From Atopobium minutum (GTDB taxonomy: Bacteria; Actinomycetota; Coriobacteriia; Coriobacteriales; Atopobiaceae), in the NCBI GenBank assembly GCA_900105895.1, contig FNSH01000001.1, positions 992,001 through 1,056,000 of the forward strand: 64,000 nt of DNA, read 5' to 3'. A model generated the notes under the pieces. That model searched no databases. It saw only the letters and a list, made by a program, of their open reading frames with translations, and had not been told where the DNA came from. Below, piece by piece: positions 56,701 to 64,000 of the stretch. The position numbers and the translations under genes were made by a program. Within the stretch, counting starts at the first letter, position 1. Every line of letters starts with the position of its first letter.

Positions 56701-57807
56701 CTAGGCTGTGCGTTCAGCTGCTTGTGCCATGTGTTCCAGCACCGCACTTTCCGAGACAGCCTTGCTAATGGTCTGGGAGCTTTCAATACAAAGTGCAGCT
56801 GTAGCCAAGCCAGCTTGGGCACATTTCTTGAGGCTAAAGCCTTTAAGCCAGCCCCAGGTAATAGCTGCCATCATAGAATCACCGGCGCCGGTGGTGTTGA
56901 CCACCTTTGCTTTAAGCGGAGCCAGCTTAAAGCGCTCGTTTTTATCGGCAACCAACAGGCCATCAGAGCCAAGCGAGACAAACAGGCGCTCGATACCAAG
57001 ATCCAAGAGCACGTCAATGGCAGCGTTGAGACTCTTTTTGTCCGTAATGGGCACACCGCTTAGCAGCTCTGCTTCAAGGCGGTTGGGCTTGAGGGTATGA
57101 ATGTGGTTGAGCACACCCACAAGTTTCTCAGCTTTGGTAGTAGAAACTGGGTCGCACAACAGGGGGACCTTTACGTGCTCGGCCAGGAATTTGATGGATT
57201 CCGTGGGCAGATTGGTGTCAATAACACAGGCAGCACCGTGGTTAATGAGATCTATCTTGCCAGCAAGGTAGTCGGGAGTGAGCTTCTCGTAAATGTACAT
57301 ATCAGAGATTGCTAACTCCATATCTCCGGCTTCATTTGCGATAAACAAGTAGGTAGAGGTGCTTCCGCCAGAAACAATCAGGGCGTCAGTGATGTCTATA
57401 CCTGCAGTACGGCAACGCTCTTGTAGGAAGATGGCGTTGTCATCATCACCAAATGCGGTTAAGAGCTTTACTTGGGCGCCCAACAGTGCCAGGTTATGCG
57501 CAATGTTGCGCCCGGCTCCTCCTGGGGAGGTGGTAACTATGCCAGGATTGGAGTCCTGAGCACGCAGGGGAGCGCAGGGTCTGCCAGCAATATCTAAATT
57601 TGCTCCACCTACAACGGTTACGTAGGGATCTTTGCGAACAATATAGCTGCGTCCTAAAATAGCGCCCTTGGTAGTGAGGTTGGAAATGTGTACCGCCACG
57701 GAAGATCGTGAAATACCAGCCTTTTGCGCCAACTCAAGCTGAGAAATATAGGGATTTTCTTCAATCCAACCAAGAATTTGCTGTTCTCGCTCGGTGAGTG
57801 GCTCCAT
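56701..57807 (-). CDS. psuK: Pseudouridine kinase with N-terminal helix-turn-helix (PfkB family)
   Basis: A 368-residue fusion. Residues 1-55 are a winged helix-turn-helix (LTEREQQILGWIEENPYISQLELAQKAGISRSSVAVHISNLTTKGAI). From about 62 on it is a PfkB kinase: VVGGANLDIAGRP, SPGGAGRNIAHNLALLGA, and the catalytic VNTTGAGDSMMAAI near residue 315. It would phosphorylate pseudouridine and could also regulate its own operon, since tandem repeats lie between its promoter and start. Such HTH-PfkB fusions occur in other bacteria. Confidence 0.92.
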   Translation of the reverse strand: MEPLTEREQQILGWIEENPYISQLELAQKAGISRSSVAVHISNLTTKGAILGRSYIVRKDPYVTVVGGANLDIAGRPCAPLRAQDSNPGIVTTSPGGAGRNIAHNLALLGAQVKLLTAFGDDDNAIFLQERCRTAGIDITDALIVSGGSTSTYLFIANEAGDMELAISDMYIYEKLTPDYLAGKIDLINHGAACVIDTNLPTESIKFLAEHVKVPLLCDPVSTTKAEKLVGVLNHIHTLKPNRLEAELLSGVPITDKKSLNAAIDVLLDLGIERLFVSLGSDGLLVADKNERFKLAPLKAKVVNTTGAGDSMMAAITWGWLKGFSLKKCAQAGLATAALCIESSQTISKAVSESAVLEHMAQAAERTA

Positions 57808-57823
57808 ATCCGTTCCTCCTTAC

Positions 57824-57898
57824 TAAACAAGAGATTAGATATATAAACAAGAGATTAGTTCTTGAGCTTCAGTATAGGATGGAATGTATATCTGTCAA
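57824..57898 (-). promoter_or_regulatory. psuKG promoter with two tandem operator-like repeats
   Basis: On the - strand TTGACA (57893-57898) and TATACT (57871-57876) are 16 bases apart, close to consensus. Between the expected start and the psuK ribosome site, TAAACAAGAGATTAG (+ strand) occurs twice, at 57824-57838 and 57844-57858, spaced exactly 20 bases. This places both on the same DNA face, suiting a repressor dimer pair. Confidence 0.7.
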
Positions 57899-58245
57899 GG
57901 GTCATTTTTGAGTATTTCGCAAACGGCTGTTTGGAGGGGTCTAAACAAACACCTGTTTATGTAAAAATAGTAGGTATTAACAGGGTTTCTCAACATTTGT
58001 TGAGAAAAGACACCCCTTTTGTACTTGCTTTCTAAATAAGTGTTGGGATTACCGCTCACGGAATAAACATCCGTCTACCGACAGAAGCTTAGCTACCGCT
58101 CACCGGATTGTTATGCTTAACAAATATTAAGGAGAGACGACGGCCATCGTAAGCACATCGCAAGCAAGACTATAGGTACGGCTACGTAACAGCATAAGTA
58201 AGACTGCATAAAAACTACGGTCATGGTTATTTGTAGGTGAGTAAT
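57899..58245. promoter_or_regulatory. Divergent control region between psuK and deoB
   Basis: This gene-free stretch holds several symmetric elements. CAAAC-N4-GTTTG is at 57920-57933. TAAACA-N6-TGTTTA is at 57942-57959. A perfect 22-base palindrome with 10-bp arms (TTTCTCAACA, TT, TGTTGAGAAA) is at 57986-58007. TACCGCTCAC occurs twice, at 58050-58059 and 58094-58103. An AAGGAGAG at 58130-58137 is not followed by a usable start nearby. I could not pick a confident deoB promoter. Confidence 0.55.
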
Positions 58246-59436
58246 ATGGCAAAGCGTGTATTTATCACTGTTTTAGACAGCTTTGGAATTGGCGAGGAGC
58301 CTGATGCGGCCGAGTATGGCGATGAGGGCAGCAATACGCTGTGCGCCTGTGCTACAAGCTCCTATTTTTCCATGGACAATCTGCGCGATCTTGGTTTGTT
58401 CAATATTGATGGTGCCCTCGAGTCTGTCTATGACACCAACATTGCTCCTATTGAGGCTCCAGCTGGCGCCTACATGCGTCTGCGTGAGGCTTCAAAGGGC
58501 AAGGATACTACGGTAGGTCATTGGGAGATTGCTGGTGTAATTTCACCTGAGCGCTTCCCAACCTATCCCGATGGTTTCCCCGCAGAGATCATAGAAGAGT
58601 TTGAGCATCAGACCGGTCGTAAGGTTTTGTGCAACAAGCCGTACTCGGGCACGGATGTTATTCGTGACTTTGGTGATCAAATGAAAGAGACTGGCTCTCT
58701 TATCGTGTATACCTCTGCGGATAGTGTTTTTCAGATTGCAGCACATGAGGACGTTGTTCCCTGTGAGCAGCTGTATGAGTATTGCCGTATGGCACGCAAA
58801 ATTTTGGCAGGAAAACATGGCGTAGCTCGCGTTATTGCTCGTCCCTTTATTGGAGAGAACGGCAAGTACACCCGCACCTCGCACCGCCACGATTTTTCTT
58901 TGGAGCCCACCGGCACTACCATGATGGACGCCATTGTGGATGCAAATAAAGAGGTTATTGCTGTTGGTAAGATCGCGGACATCTTTGCTCACCGTGGAGT
59001 AACTGAGACTATTCCTACCTCTGGCAACCCCGAGGGCATTGAGCGCACTATTGAGCTGTTGGATCGTGACTTTGAGGGCCTGTGCTTTATCAATTTGGTA
59101 GACACGGACATGATTTATGGCCACCGCAATGACGTAGACGGGTATGCCAAGGCGCTTGCCTATTTTGACAAACACGTTCCCACTATGCTTTCTAAGCTGC
59201 GTGAGGATGACCTGTTTATGGTTGTGGCAGACCACGGGTGTGACCCAGTAACGCCATCTACAGACCATTCTCGTGAGTATGTGCCTTGGATTATTGCTGG
59301 TAAGAAGGTTAAGCCCAATACAAACTTAGGTACGAGCACTACGTTTGCAGATGTTTCTGCCACCGTTTTGGAATACTTGGGTATTCCCGTACTCGAGCAG
59401 GGCACGTCTCATTTGAGCGAAATCTTGGAGGGATAA
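58246..59436 (+). CDS. deoB: Phosphopentomutase
   Basis: A 396-residue alkaline-phosphatase-superfamily enzyme interconverting (deoxy)ribose-1- and -5-phosphate. Metal sites lie in VFITVLDSFGIGEEPDA, VADHGCDP and STDHSREYVPW; the phospho-Thr region is KGKDTTVGHWEIAG. Start ATG 58246 with AGGTGAG upstream. It links deoD (3 bases downstream) to deoC. Confidence 0.96.
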   Translation: MAKRVFITVLDSFGIGEEPDAAEYGDEGSNTLCACATSSYFSMDNLRDLGLFNIDGALESVYDTNIAPIEAPAGAYMRLREASKGKDTTVGHWEIAGVISPERFPTYPDGFPAEIIEEFEHQTGRKVLCNKPYSGTDVIRDFGDQMKETGSLIVYTSADSVFQIAAHEDVVPCEQLYEYCRMARKILAGKHGVARVIARPFIGENGKYTRTSHRHDFSLEPTGTTMMDAIVDANKEVIAVGKIADIFAHRGVTETIPTSGNPEGIERTIELLDRDFEGLCFINLVDTDMIYGHRNDVDGYAKALAYFDKHVPTMLSKLREDDLFMVVADHGCDPVTPSTDHSREYVPWIIAGKKVKPNTNLGTSTTFADVSATVLEYLGIPVLEQGTSHLSEILEG

Positions 59437-59439
59437 GTA

Positions 59440-60147
59440 ATGGCTACCCCAACCCCGCATAATGCAGCACATGAAGGTCAAATTGCTAAAACAGTGCTTA
59501 TGCCTGGCGATCCTTTGCGCGCCAAGTATGTGGCAGATCATTACCTAGAAAACGTTGAGTGCTTTAATACCGTTCGTAACATGTTTGGTTACACCGGTAC
59601 CTATAACGGCAAGCCCATCTCTGTTATGGGCGGTGGTATGGGCATTCCTTCTATCGGGATTTACTCCTATGAGCTGTATAACTTCTATGATGTGGATGCC
59701 ATTATCCGCATTGGTTCTGCCGGCGGCTTGGCACCCCAAGTACAGCTTCGTGACCTGGTAATTGGTATGGGTGCTTGCACGGATTCCAACTACGCAGCAC
59801 AGTACCGTCTGCCTGGCACCTATGCCCCCATTGCAGATTACGGGCTGCTGCGTCGTGCGGTAGAGTCTGCCGAGAAACTCGGCGTACCTACCCATGTGGG
59901 TAACGTGCTTTCCGCAGACGTTTTTTACAATGATGACCCAACGGTCAATGAGCGTTGGGCAGGCATGGGTGTCTTGGCTGTAGAGATGGAATCGGCTGGT
60001 CTCTACATGAACGCAGCACGTGCCGGCAAGAAAGCACTGTGTGTTTGCACCATTTCTGACCTACCGCTTACCGGCGCTTCTCTGCCGGCGGACGAACGCC
60101 AGACGAGCTTTACGCAGATGATGGAAGTCGCACTGTCACTTGCGTAA
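59440..60147 (+). CDS. deoD: Purine nucleoside phosphorylase (DeoD type)
   Basis: A 235-residue hexameric-type phosphorylase that splits purine (deoxy)nucleosides to base and pentose-1-phosphate. [67 protein letters not shown] and the catalytic Asp region TISDLPLTG are all present. It feeds deoB. Confidence 0.96.
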   Translation: MATPTPHNAAHEGQIAKTVLMPGDPLRAKYVADHYLENVECFNTVRNMFGYTGTYNGKPISVMGGGMGIPSIGIYSYELYNFYDVDAIIRIGSAGGLAPQVQLRDLVIGMGACTDSNYAAQYRLPGTYAPIADYGLLRRAVESAEKLGVPTHVGNVLSADVFYNDDPTVNERWAGMGVLAVEMESAGLYMNAARAGKKALCVCTISDLPLTGASLPADERQTSFTQMMEVALSLA

Positions 60148-60220
60148 AAATAGTGGTACGTATTGTTATGCGCACGGATTATCGTGGCAAGAGTTTGGGT
60201 TTAGAGAAGGGAAATAAGGT

Positions 60221-61276
60221 ATGTTGAACAAAAATCTTTCGCGCAGGGATTTTTTGGGCGCTTCTGCAGCTTTTGCAGTAACGCTTGGTTTGGGCGCATG
60301 TAGCAAGGGTGGCTCTCAGGGTGCCTCTGAGACCAAGTCTTCCTACAAGATTTCTATGATCACCGATACGGGCGGCGTCAATGACCAATCCTTTAACCAG
60401 AGCTCTTGGGAAGGCCTCAAGCAGCTTGAGAAGGATAAGGGCTGGAAGGTTAATTACCTTGAGTCCAAGCAGGAGTCTGACTACGCCTCCAACCTGGATA
60501 AGGCTGTAGACGATGAGGCTAACCTCATTTGGGGCGTTGGCTTTGCTATGGCAGATGCTGTAGCCGATGTAGCTGCAAAGAACAAGGATGTTCAGTTTGC
60601 CATCATCGACAACGCTTACGAGAAGCCCGTTGATAACCTGACCGGTGTAACCTTCCGCGCACAGGAGCCCTCCTTCATGGTTGGCTACATTGCAGCTCGC
60701 ACCACCAAGACCAACAAGGTTGGTTTTGTCGGTGGCATTAGCGGTGTCGTTATTGACCAGTTTGATTATGGTTACAAGGCTGGTATTGCTTACGCAAACA
60801 AGGAGAACAACACCAACGTTGAGGTACTTACCCAGTATGCAGATTCCTTCTCTGACTCTGCAAAGGGCAAGGCTATTGCTTCCAAGATGTTCTCCGATGG
60901 CTGCGACATCGTATTCCATGCAGCAGGTGGCGTAGGCGCTGGCGTTATTGAGGCAGCTAAGGAAGCCGGCAAGTTTGCTATTGGTGTAGACCGTGACCAG
61001 GCATACCTCGCACCTGACAACGTACTTACCTCCGCACTTAAGAAGGTAGATAAGGCCATCATCGAGGTATCCACAGAGATCCAGGGTGGCACAAAGGGCG
61101 GCCGCAATATTGAGCTGGGCGCTGCAGAAGGCTGCGTAGGCATTCCTGAGGATCATCCTCACATTGACGATGCAGTATACAAGGCAGCTGTTGAGTTTGA
61201 AGGTAAGTTCAAGGATGGCAGCGTAGTACCTCCTATGAATAAGGAGAAGTACGACGAGTATGTTGCAGCTCTGTAA
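60221..61276 (+). CDS. BMP-family nucleoside-binding lipoprotein
   Basis: A 351-residue periplasmic-binding-type lipoprotein. The N-terminus has a twin-arginine motif (SRRDFLG, Arg8-Arg9), a hydrophobic stretch and a lipobox LGAC with Cys27, suggesting Tat export followed by lipidation. The body has SMITDTGGVNDQSFNQSSWEGL, LIWGVGFAMADAV, FVGGISGVVIDQFDYGYKAGI and IGVDRDQ, typical of BMP/PnrA nucleoside receptors. It is the first gene of an ABC transporter and is followed by an attenuator-like hairpin. Confidence 0.93.
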   Translation: MLNKNLSRRDFLGASAAFAVTLGLGACSKGGSQGASETKSSYKISMITDTGGVNDQSFNQSSWEGLKQLEKDKGWKVNYLESKQESDYASNLDKAVDDEANLIWGVGFAMADAVADVAAKNKDVQFAIIDNAYEKPVDNLTGVTFRAQEPSFMVGYIAARTTKTNKVGFVGGISGVVIDQFDYGYKAGIAYANKENNTNVEVLTQYADSFSDSAKGKAIASKMFSDGCDIVFHAAGGVGAGVIEAAKEAGKFAIGVDRDQAYLAPDNVLTSALKKVDKAIIEVSTEIQGGTKGGRNIELGAAEGCVGIPEDHPHIDDAVYKAAVEFEGKFKDGSVVPPMNKEKYDEYVAAL

Positions 61277-61318
61277 GTTGTAGCGCTGCTGAGTAAAACA
61301 CGCGTACTACTGTGATGG

Positions 61319-61357
61319 GTGAGGGCGGCCCGGATTTGTGGGTGCCCTCACTTTTTT
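61319..61357 (+). terminator. Attenuator-like terminator inside the nucleoside ABC operon
   Basis: GTGAGGGC pairs with GCCCTCAC and six T's follow. It lies between the binding-protein gene and the ATPase gene. Partial termination here would give more receptor than transporter. Confidence 0.75.
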
Positions 61358-61381
61358 AGAAGTACGCAAGAGGAGTGTGTT

Positions 61382-62908
61382 ATGGAAGCGAGTCACGATT
61401 ACGCCGTACAGATGCACGGCATAGTCAAAAGATTTGGAGCTTTTACTGCTCTAAGCGGCGTTGACCTCGATGTAAAAAAGCAGTCCATTCATGCAATCTT
61501 GGGCGAGAACGGCGCGGGTAAATCCACGCTTATGAACATTTTATACGGTCTATACCAGGCCGATGCGGGCACTATCTTTCTTAACGGGAAGGAAGCAGAC
61601 ATCACCAACCCTACCAAGGCAATTAAGCATGGTATTGGTATGATTCATCAGCACTTTATGTTGGTAGAGAATTTTACCGTTACCGAGAATATCGTGTTGG
61701 GTGATGAGGTATGTGGACCAGCTGGCGTGTTGGATATGAAGCGTGCCCGTGCTGAGGTTGCTTCCATTGTTGAGGAATATGGTTTTGAGGTAGACCCAGA
61801 TGCGCGCATTGAGGACATTACCGTTGGTATGCAACAGCGTGTAGAGATCCTCAAGGCACTGTATCGTGGTGCTGACACCCTTATTCTTGATGAGCCCACC
61901 GCAGTGCTTACCCCTCAGGAGATTGAGCAACTCATTAAGATTATGCGTGATTTGGTAAGCAAGGGTAAAACCATCATTATCATTACGCACAAGCTTAAAG
62001 AGATTATGTCCTCGGCAGATGAATGTACCATCATTCGTCGCGGTGTTTATATGGGTACCGTTGATGTATCTCAGGTCACCGAGGACGAGCTTGCCTCTAA
62101 GATGGTTGGTCGCCATGTTAATCTTACGGTCGATAAAACCCCGGCTACGCCTGGCGACGTGGTCCTATCAATTCGTGACTTGCATGTAAACAACGAGCGC
62201 GGCATTGAAGCTGTTAAAGGCCTTAATCTGGAAGTGCGTGCGGGTGAGATTGTTGGCATTGCAGGCATTGATGGTAATGGCCAAAAAGAACTCGTAGATG
62301 CCATTGATTGTTTGATCAAGGCACAAAGTGGCACCGTTACCGTATGTGGTAAGGATATTACTAACACTACACCCCGTACGGTTATTGATACCAGCGTATC
62401 CACCGTGCCTTCTGATCGTCACCGCTGGGGTCTTGTTTTGCCCTTCTCGGTATCAGAAAACATGGTACTAGAGCGTCACGGCGAGGATAGCTTTGGTTCG
62501 GGCGTGATGCTTGACTACGCCAAGATTGACGAGTTTACGCACAAGCTTATTGATGAATACGATATTCGTCCTGCGAACTGCGAGCATTCGAGTGCAGGCG
62601 GCTTGTCTGGCGGCAACCAACAGAAGGTTATTATCGCTCGTCAAGTTTCCAGCAATCCTAAATTGTTGATTGCGGTTCAGCCAACCCGTGGTCTTGATGT
62701 TGGTGCTATTGAGTTTGTCCATAAGGCACTCATTCGCGAGCGTGACAGGGGTTGTGCAATTTTGCTCATCTCTCTTGAGCTTGATGAGGTTATGGACGTT
62801 GCCGATACCATTGCAGTTATCTATGATGGCGCTATTGTTGATACATTTGCACAGGGAACCATCACCGAGTCAGAAATTGGCCTTTTGATGGCAGGAGGTG
62901 CAAAATAA
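61382..62908 (+). CDS. Nucleoside ABC transporter ATP-binding protein (two domains)
   Basis: A 508-residue ATPase with two ABC domains. The first has ILGENGAGKSTLMNILYGLYQADAG, TVGMQQRVEILKALYRG and LILDEPTA. The second has a degenerate Walker A (IAGIDGNGQKELVDAI) and the signature LSGGNQQKVIIARQ. This matches the simple-sugar/nucleoside importer group (RbsA/NupO-like). Start ATG 61382 with GAGGAG upstream; the longer frame begins in the hairpin. It overlaps the permease gene by one base. Confidence 0.94.
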   Translation: MEASHDYAVQMHGIVKRFGAFTALSGVDLDVKKQSIHAILGENGAGKSTLMNILYGLYQADAGTIFLNGKEADITNPTKAIKHGIGMIHQHFMLVENFTVTENIVLGDEVCGPAGVLDMKRARAEVASIVEEYGFEVDPDARIEDITVGMQQRVEILKALYRGADTLILDEPTAVLTPQEIEQLIKIMRDLVSKGKTIIIITHKLKEIMSSADECTIIRRGVYMGTVDVSQVTEDELASKMVGRHVNLTVDKTPATPGDVVLSIRDLHVNNERGIEAVKGLNLEVRAGEIVGIAGIDGNGQKELVDAIDCLIKAQSGTVTVCGKDITNTTPRTVIDTSVSTVPSDRHRWGLVLPFSVSENMVLERHGEDSFGSGVMLDYAKIDEFTHKLIDEYDIRPANCEHSSAGGLSGGNQQKVIIARQVSSNPKLLIAVQPTRGLDVGAIEFVHKALIRERDRGCAILLISLELDEVMDVADTIAVIYDGAIVDTFAQGTITESEIGLLMAGGAK

Positions 62909-64000
62909 TGGATACCCTCGTTAAGATTTTAAAGAAACCCATTACGGCAACAGTCTTAGCAATCCTCTTTGGATTTATTATTGCTGCGGTTGTGTTGGCA
63001 ATTGCTGGGTATGACCCCATTGCTTCGTTTGGTGCGTTGTTTAATGGCGCTTTGGGCAAGCCCAAATATATTTCCAACGTCATTATTAAGGCAACCCCCA
63101 TTATTCTGACCGGTGTGGCAGTAGCATTTGCATTTAAGACAGGTATGTTTAACATTGGCGCTGAGGGTCAGTACATCGTTGGTACTATTTTTGCCACCAT
63201 TGTAGGCATTTCCCTTAATCTGCCAGCTGTTTTGCAGATTCCTCTGGTTATTTTGGCCGGTACTTTAGGCGGCGCTTTGGTTGGCGGGCTTATCGGATTT
63301 CTTAAAGCTAAATTTGGTATTCATGAAGTCATTACCAGCATCATGCTTAACTGGATTAGCTTGTATGCCTGCAATTTTGTGGTTAACACACAGACGTTCC
63401 ACCAGCCGGACTCCACCAGCACGTTTCCTGTTAATCCTTCCAGCTTTACTATGATTCTTCCTAATTGGAAGCTTTCCGAGGCTGGTCAGGATGCACTGAG
63501 CGGCATTCCCTGGCTGTACGATATGCTGGTAAAGACCGATGTAAACCTTGGTATCATCATTGCAATCTTGGCCGCGATAGGCATTTCTTGGCTGCTCAAG
63601 CATACTAAAGTTGGATATGAGATGCGTGCGGTAGGCTTTAATCGCGATGCGGCGCTCTTCTCGGGCATTGGTGTAAACAAAAACATTGTTTTGTGCATGC
63701 TTATCTCTGGCGGTCTGTGCGGTTTGGCAGGTGCTCTTACCATTACCGGCATAGCTCCGCATAGCATTTCAATTTTGGCTGCTTTTGAGAATGCCGGCTT
63801 TAACGGACTTTCGGTGGCATTTATTGCTGGATCTTCTCCCCTTGGATGTATTCCTGCAGGGTTCTTGTTTAGTGGTCTTATTTACGGCGGACAGAGCGTC
63901 CAACAGATTATTGGTGCGCCTTCGGACATCATTAACATCATGATTGGCACCATCGTGTTTTTGATGGCTTTGTCGCAGGTACTGCCTATGATCATTAGCC
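62908..64000 (+). CDS. Nucleoside ABC transporter permease (3' end outside window)
   Basis: An open frame from ATG 62908 to the right edge, 364 codons without a stop. It has many hydrophobic helices and family sequence IILTGVAVAFAFKTGMFNIGAEGQYIVG, then KAKFGIHEVITSIMLNWI, KVGYEMRAVGFNRDAALFSGI and ISGGLCGLAGALTITG. It forms the membrane channel with a second permease expected beyond the window. AGGAGG lies upstream, and its start overlaps the ATPase stop (TAATG). Confidence 0.93.
   Translation, partial: MDTLVKILKKPITATVLAILFGFIIAAVVLAIAGYDPIASFGALFNGALGKPKYISNVIIKATPIILTGVAVAFAFKTGMFNIGAEGQYIVGTIFATIVGISLNLPAVLQIPLVILAGTLGGALVGGLIGFLKAKFGIHEVITSIMLNWISLYACNFVVNTQTFHQPDSTSTFPVNPSSFTMILPNWKLSEAGQDALSGIPWLYDMLVKTDVNLGIIIAILAAIGISWLLKHTKVGYEMRAVGFNRDAALFSGIGVNKNIVLCMLISGGLCGLAGALTITGIAPHSISILAAFENAGFNGLSVAFIAGSSPLGCIPAGFLFSGLIYGGQSVQQIIGAPSDIINIMIGTIVFLMALSQVLPMIIS

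Noticed and set aside
60179..61162. 327-codon open frame on the - strand
   Set aside because: Antisense shadow of the BMP lipoprotein gene; low-complexity hydrophobic translation without motifs.
1..64000. CRISPR arrays, insertion sequences, prophage or plasmid genes
   Set aside because: No regularly spaced repeats, transposase or integrase motifs, or phage structural genes were found in the window.

Overview
The window looks like the chromosome of a Gram-positive, fermentative anaerobe of the Coriobacteriia, most likely the Atopobium/Lancefieldella/Olsenella group. This is inferred from an LPXTG surface protein, moderate GC content, a fermentative pyruvate formate-lyase, rubrerythrin, several PTS systems and a full ADP-glucose glycogen cluster. 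No 16S gene is present, so the genus is not proven. Most genes lie on the + strand. The - strand genes are trxA, a membrane protein, adenine deaminase, nth, psuG and psuK.

Layout. 1-8.1 kb: the C-terminus of an LPXTG surface protein, an orphan gene, a QueT-like transporter joined to a LytS/LytTR-type two-component system, a YfcE-like phosphoesterase, thioredoxin, a hypothetical gene and pgi. 8.1-10.7 kb: a membrane protein and adenine deaminase on the - strand. 10.9-15.2 kb: SRP RNA, a DedA protein and a pyruvate formate-lyase locus. There the enzyme is encoded in two pieces, a catalytic chain without a glycyl-radical domain and a separate 83-residue glycyl-radical protein, followed by pflA. 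An FNR-like box sits where a class II activator would bind. 15.3-22.2 kb: dnaX-ybaB-recR, a membrane protein, tRNA-Asp, an Rrf2 regulator, a MutY-like glycosylase without Fe-S ligands, and rubrerythrin.

22.4-34.2 kb: a glycogen operon, glgB-glgP-glgC-glgD-glgA, ending in a GH13 amylase fused to a GH77 4-alpha-glucanotransferase. glgP and the fusion each carry an apparent one-base deletion. GlgB has an unusual Lys/Thr/Gln-rich tail and a Gly in place of a conserved His. 34.3-38.6 kb: nth and mfd. 38.8-45.1 kb: a mannose-family PTS preceded by a small overlapping leader ORF, an FrlB/GfrF-like SIS deglycase, a frameshifted HAD phosphatase, a GntR regulator broken by an in-frame TGA, and a Gfo/Idh/MocA oxidoreductase. 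This may be an Amadori-product uptake system. 45.1-48.2 kb: mazG, a DivIC/FtsB-like gene, a Ppx/GppA phosphatase and tRNA-Leu.

48.2-54.8 kb: a compact operon of a GntR regulator, an archaeal-type triose-phosphate-isomerase-like protein, a YjbQ protein, galactitol-type PTS EIIB, EIIC and EIIA, and two different aldolases. I cannot match it to a described pathway. 54.8-64 kb: a nucleoside and pseudouridine salvage region with deoC, psuG and psuK (PsuK carries an N-terminal helix-turn-helix), a 438-bp divergent control region rich in repeats, deoB, deoD and a BMP-type nucleoside ABC transporter that runs off the right edge.

Likely workings: glycogen storage and turnover, PTS sugars and ribose units from nucleosides feed glycolysis, and the split PFL turns pyruvate into acetyl-CoA and formate. 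Three single-base losses in G or C runs and one nonsense codon mean this strain's sequence should be checked against raw reads.
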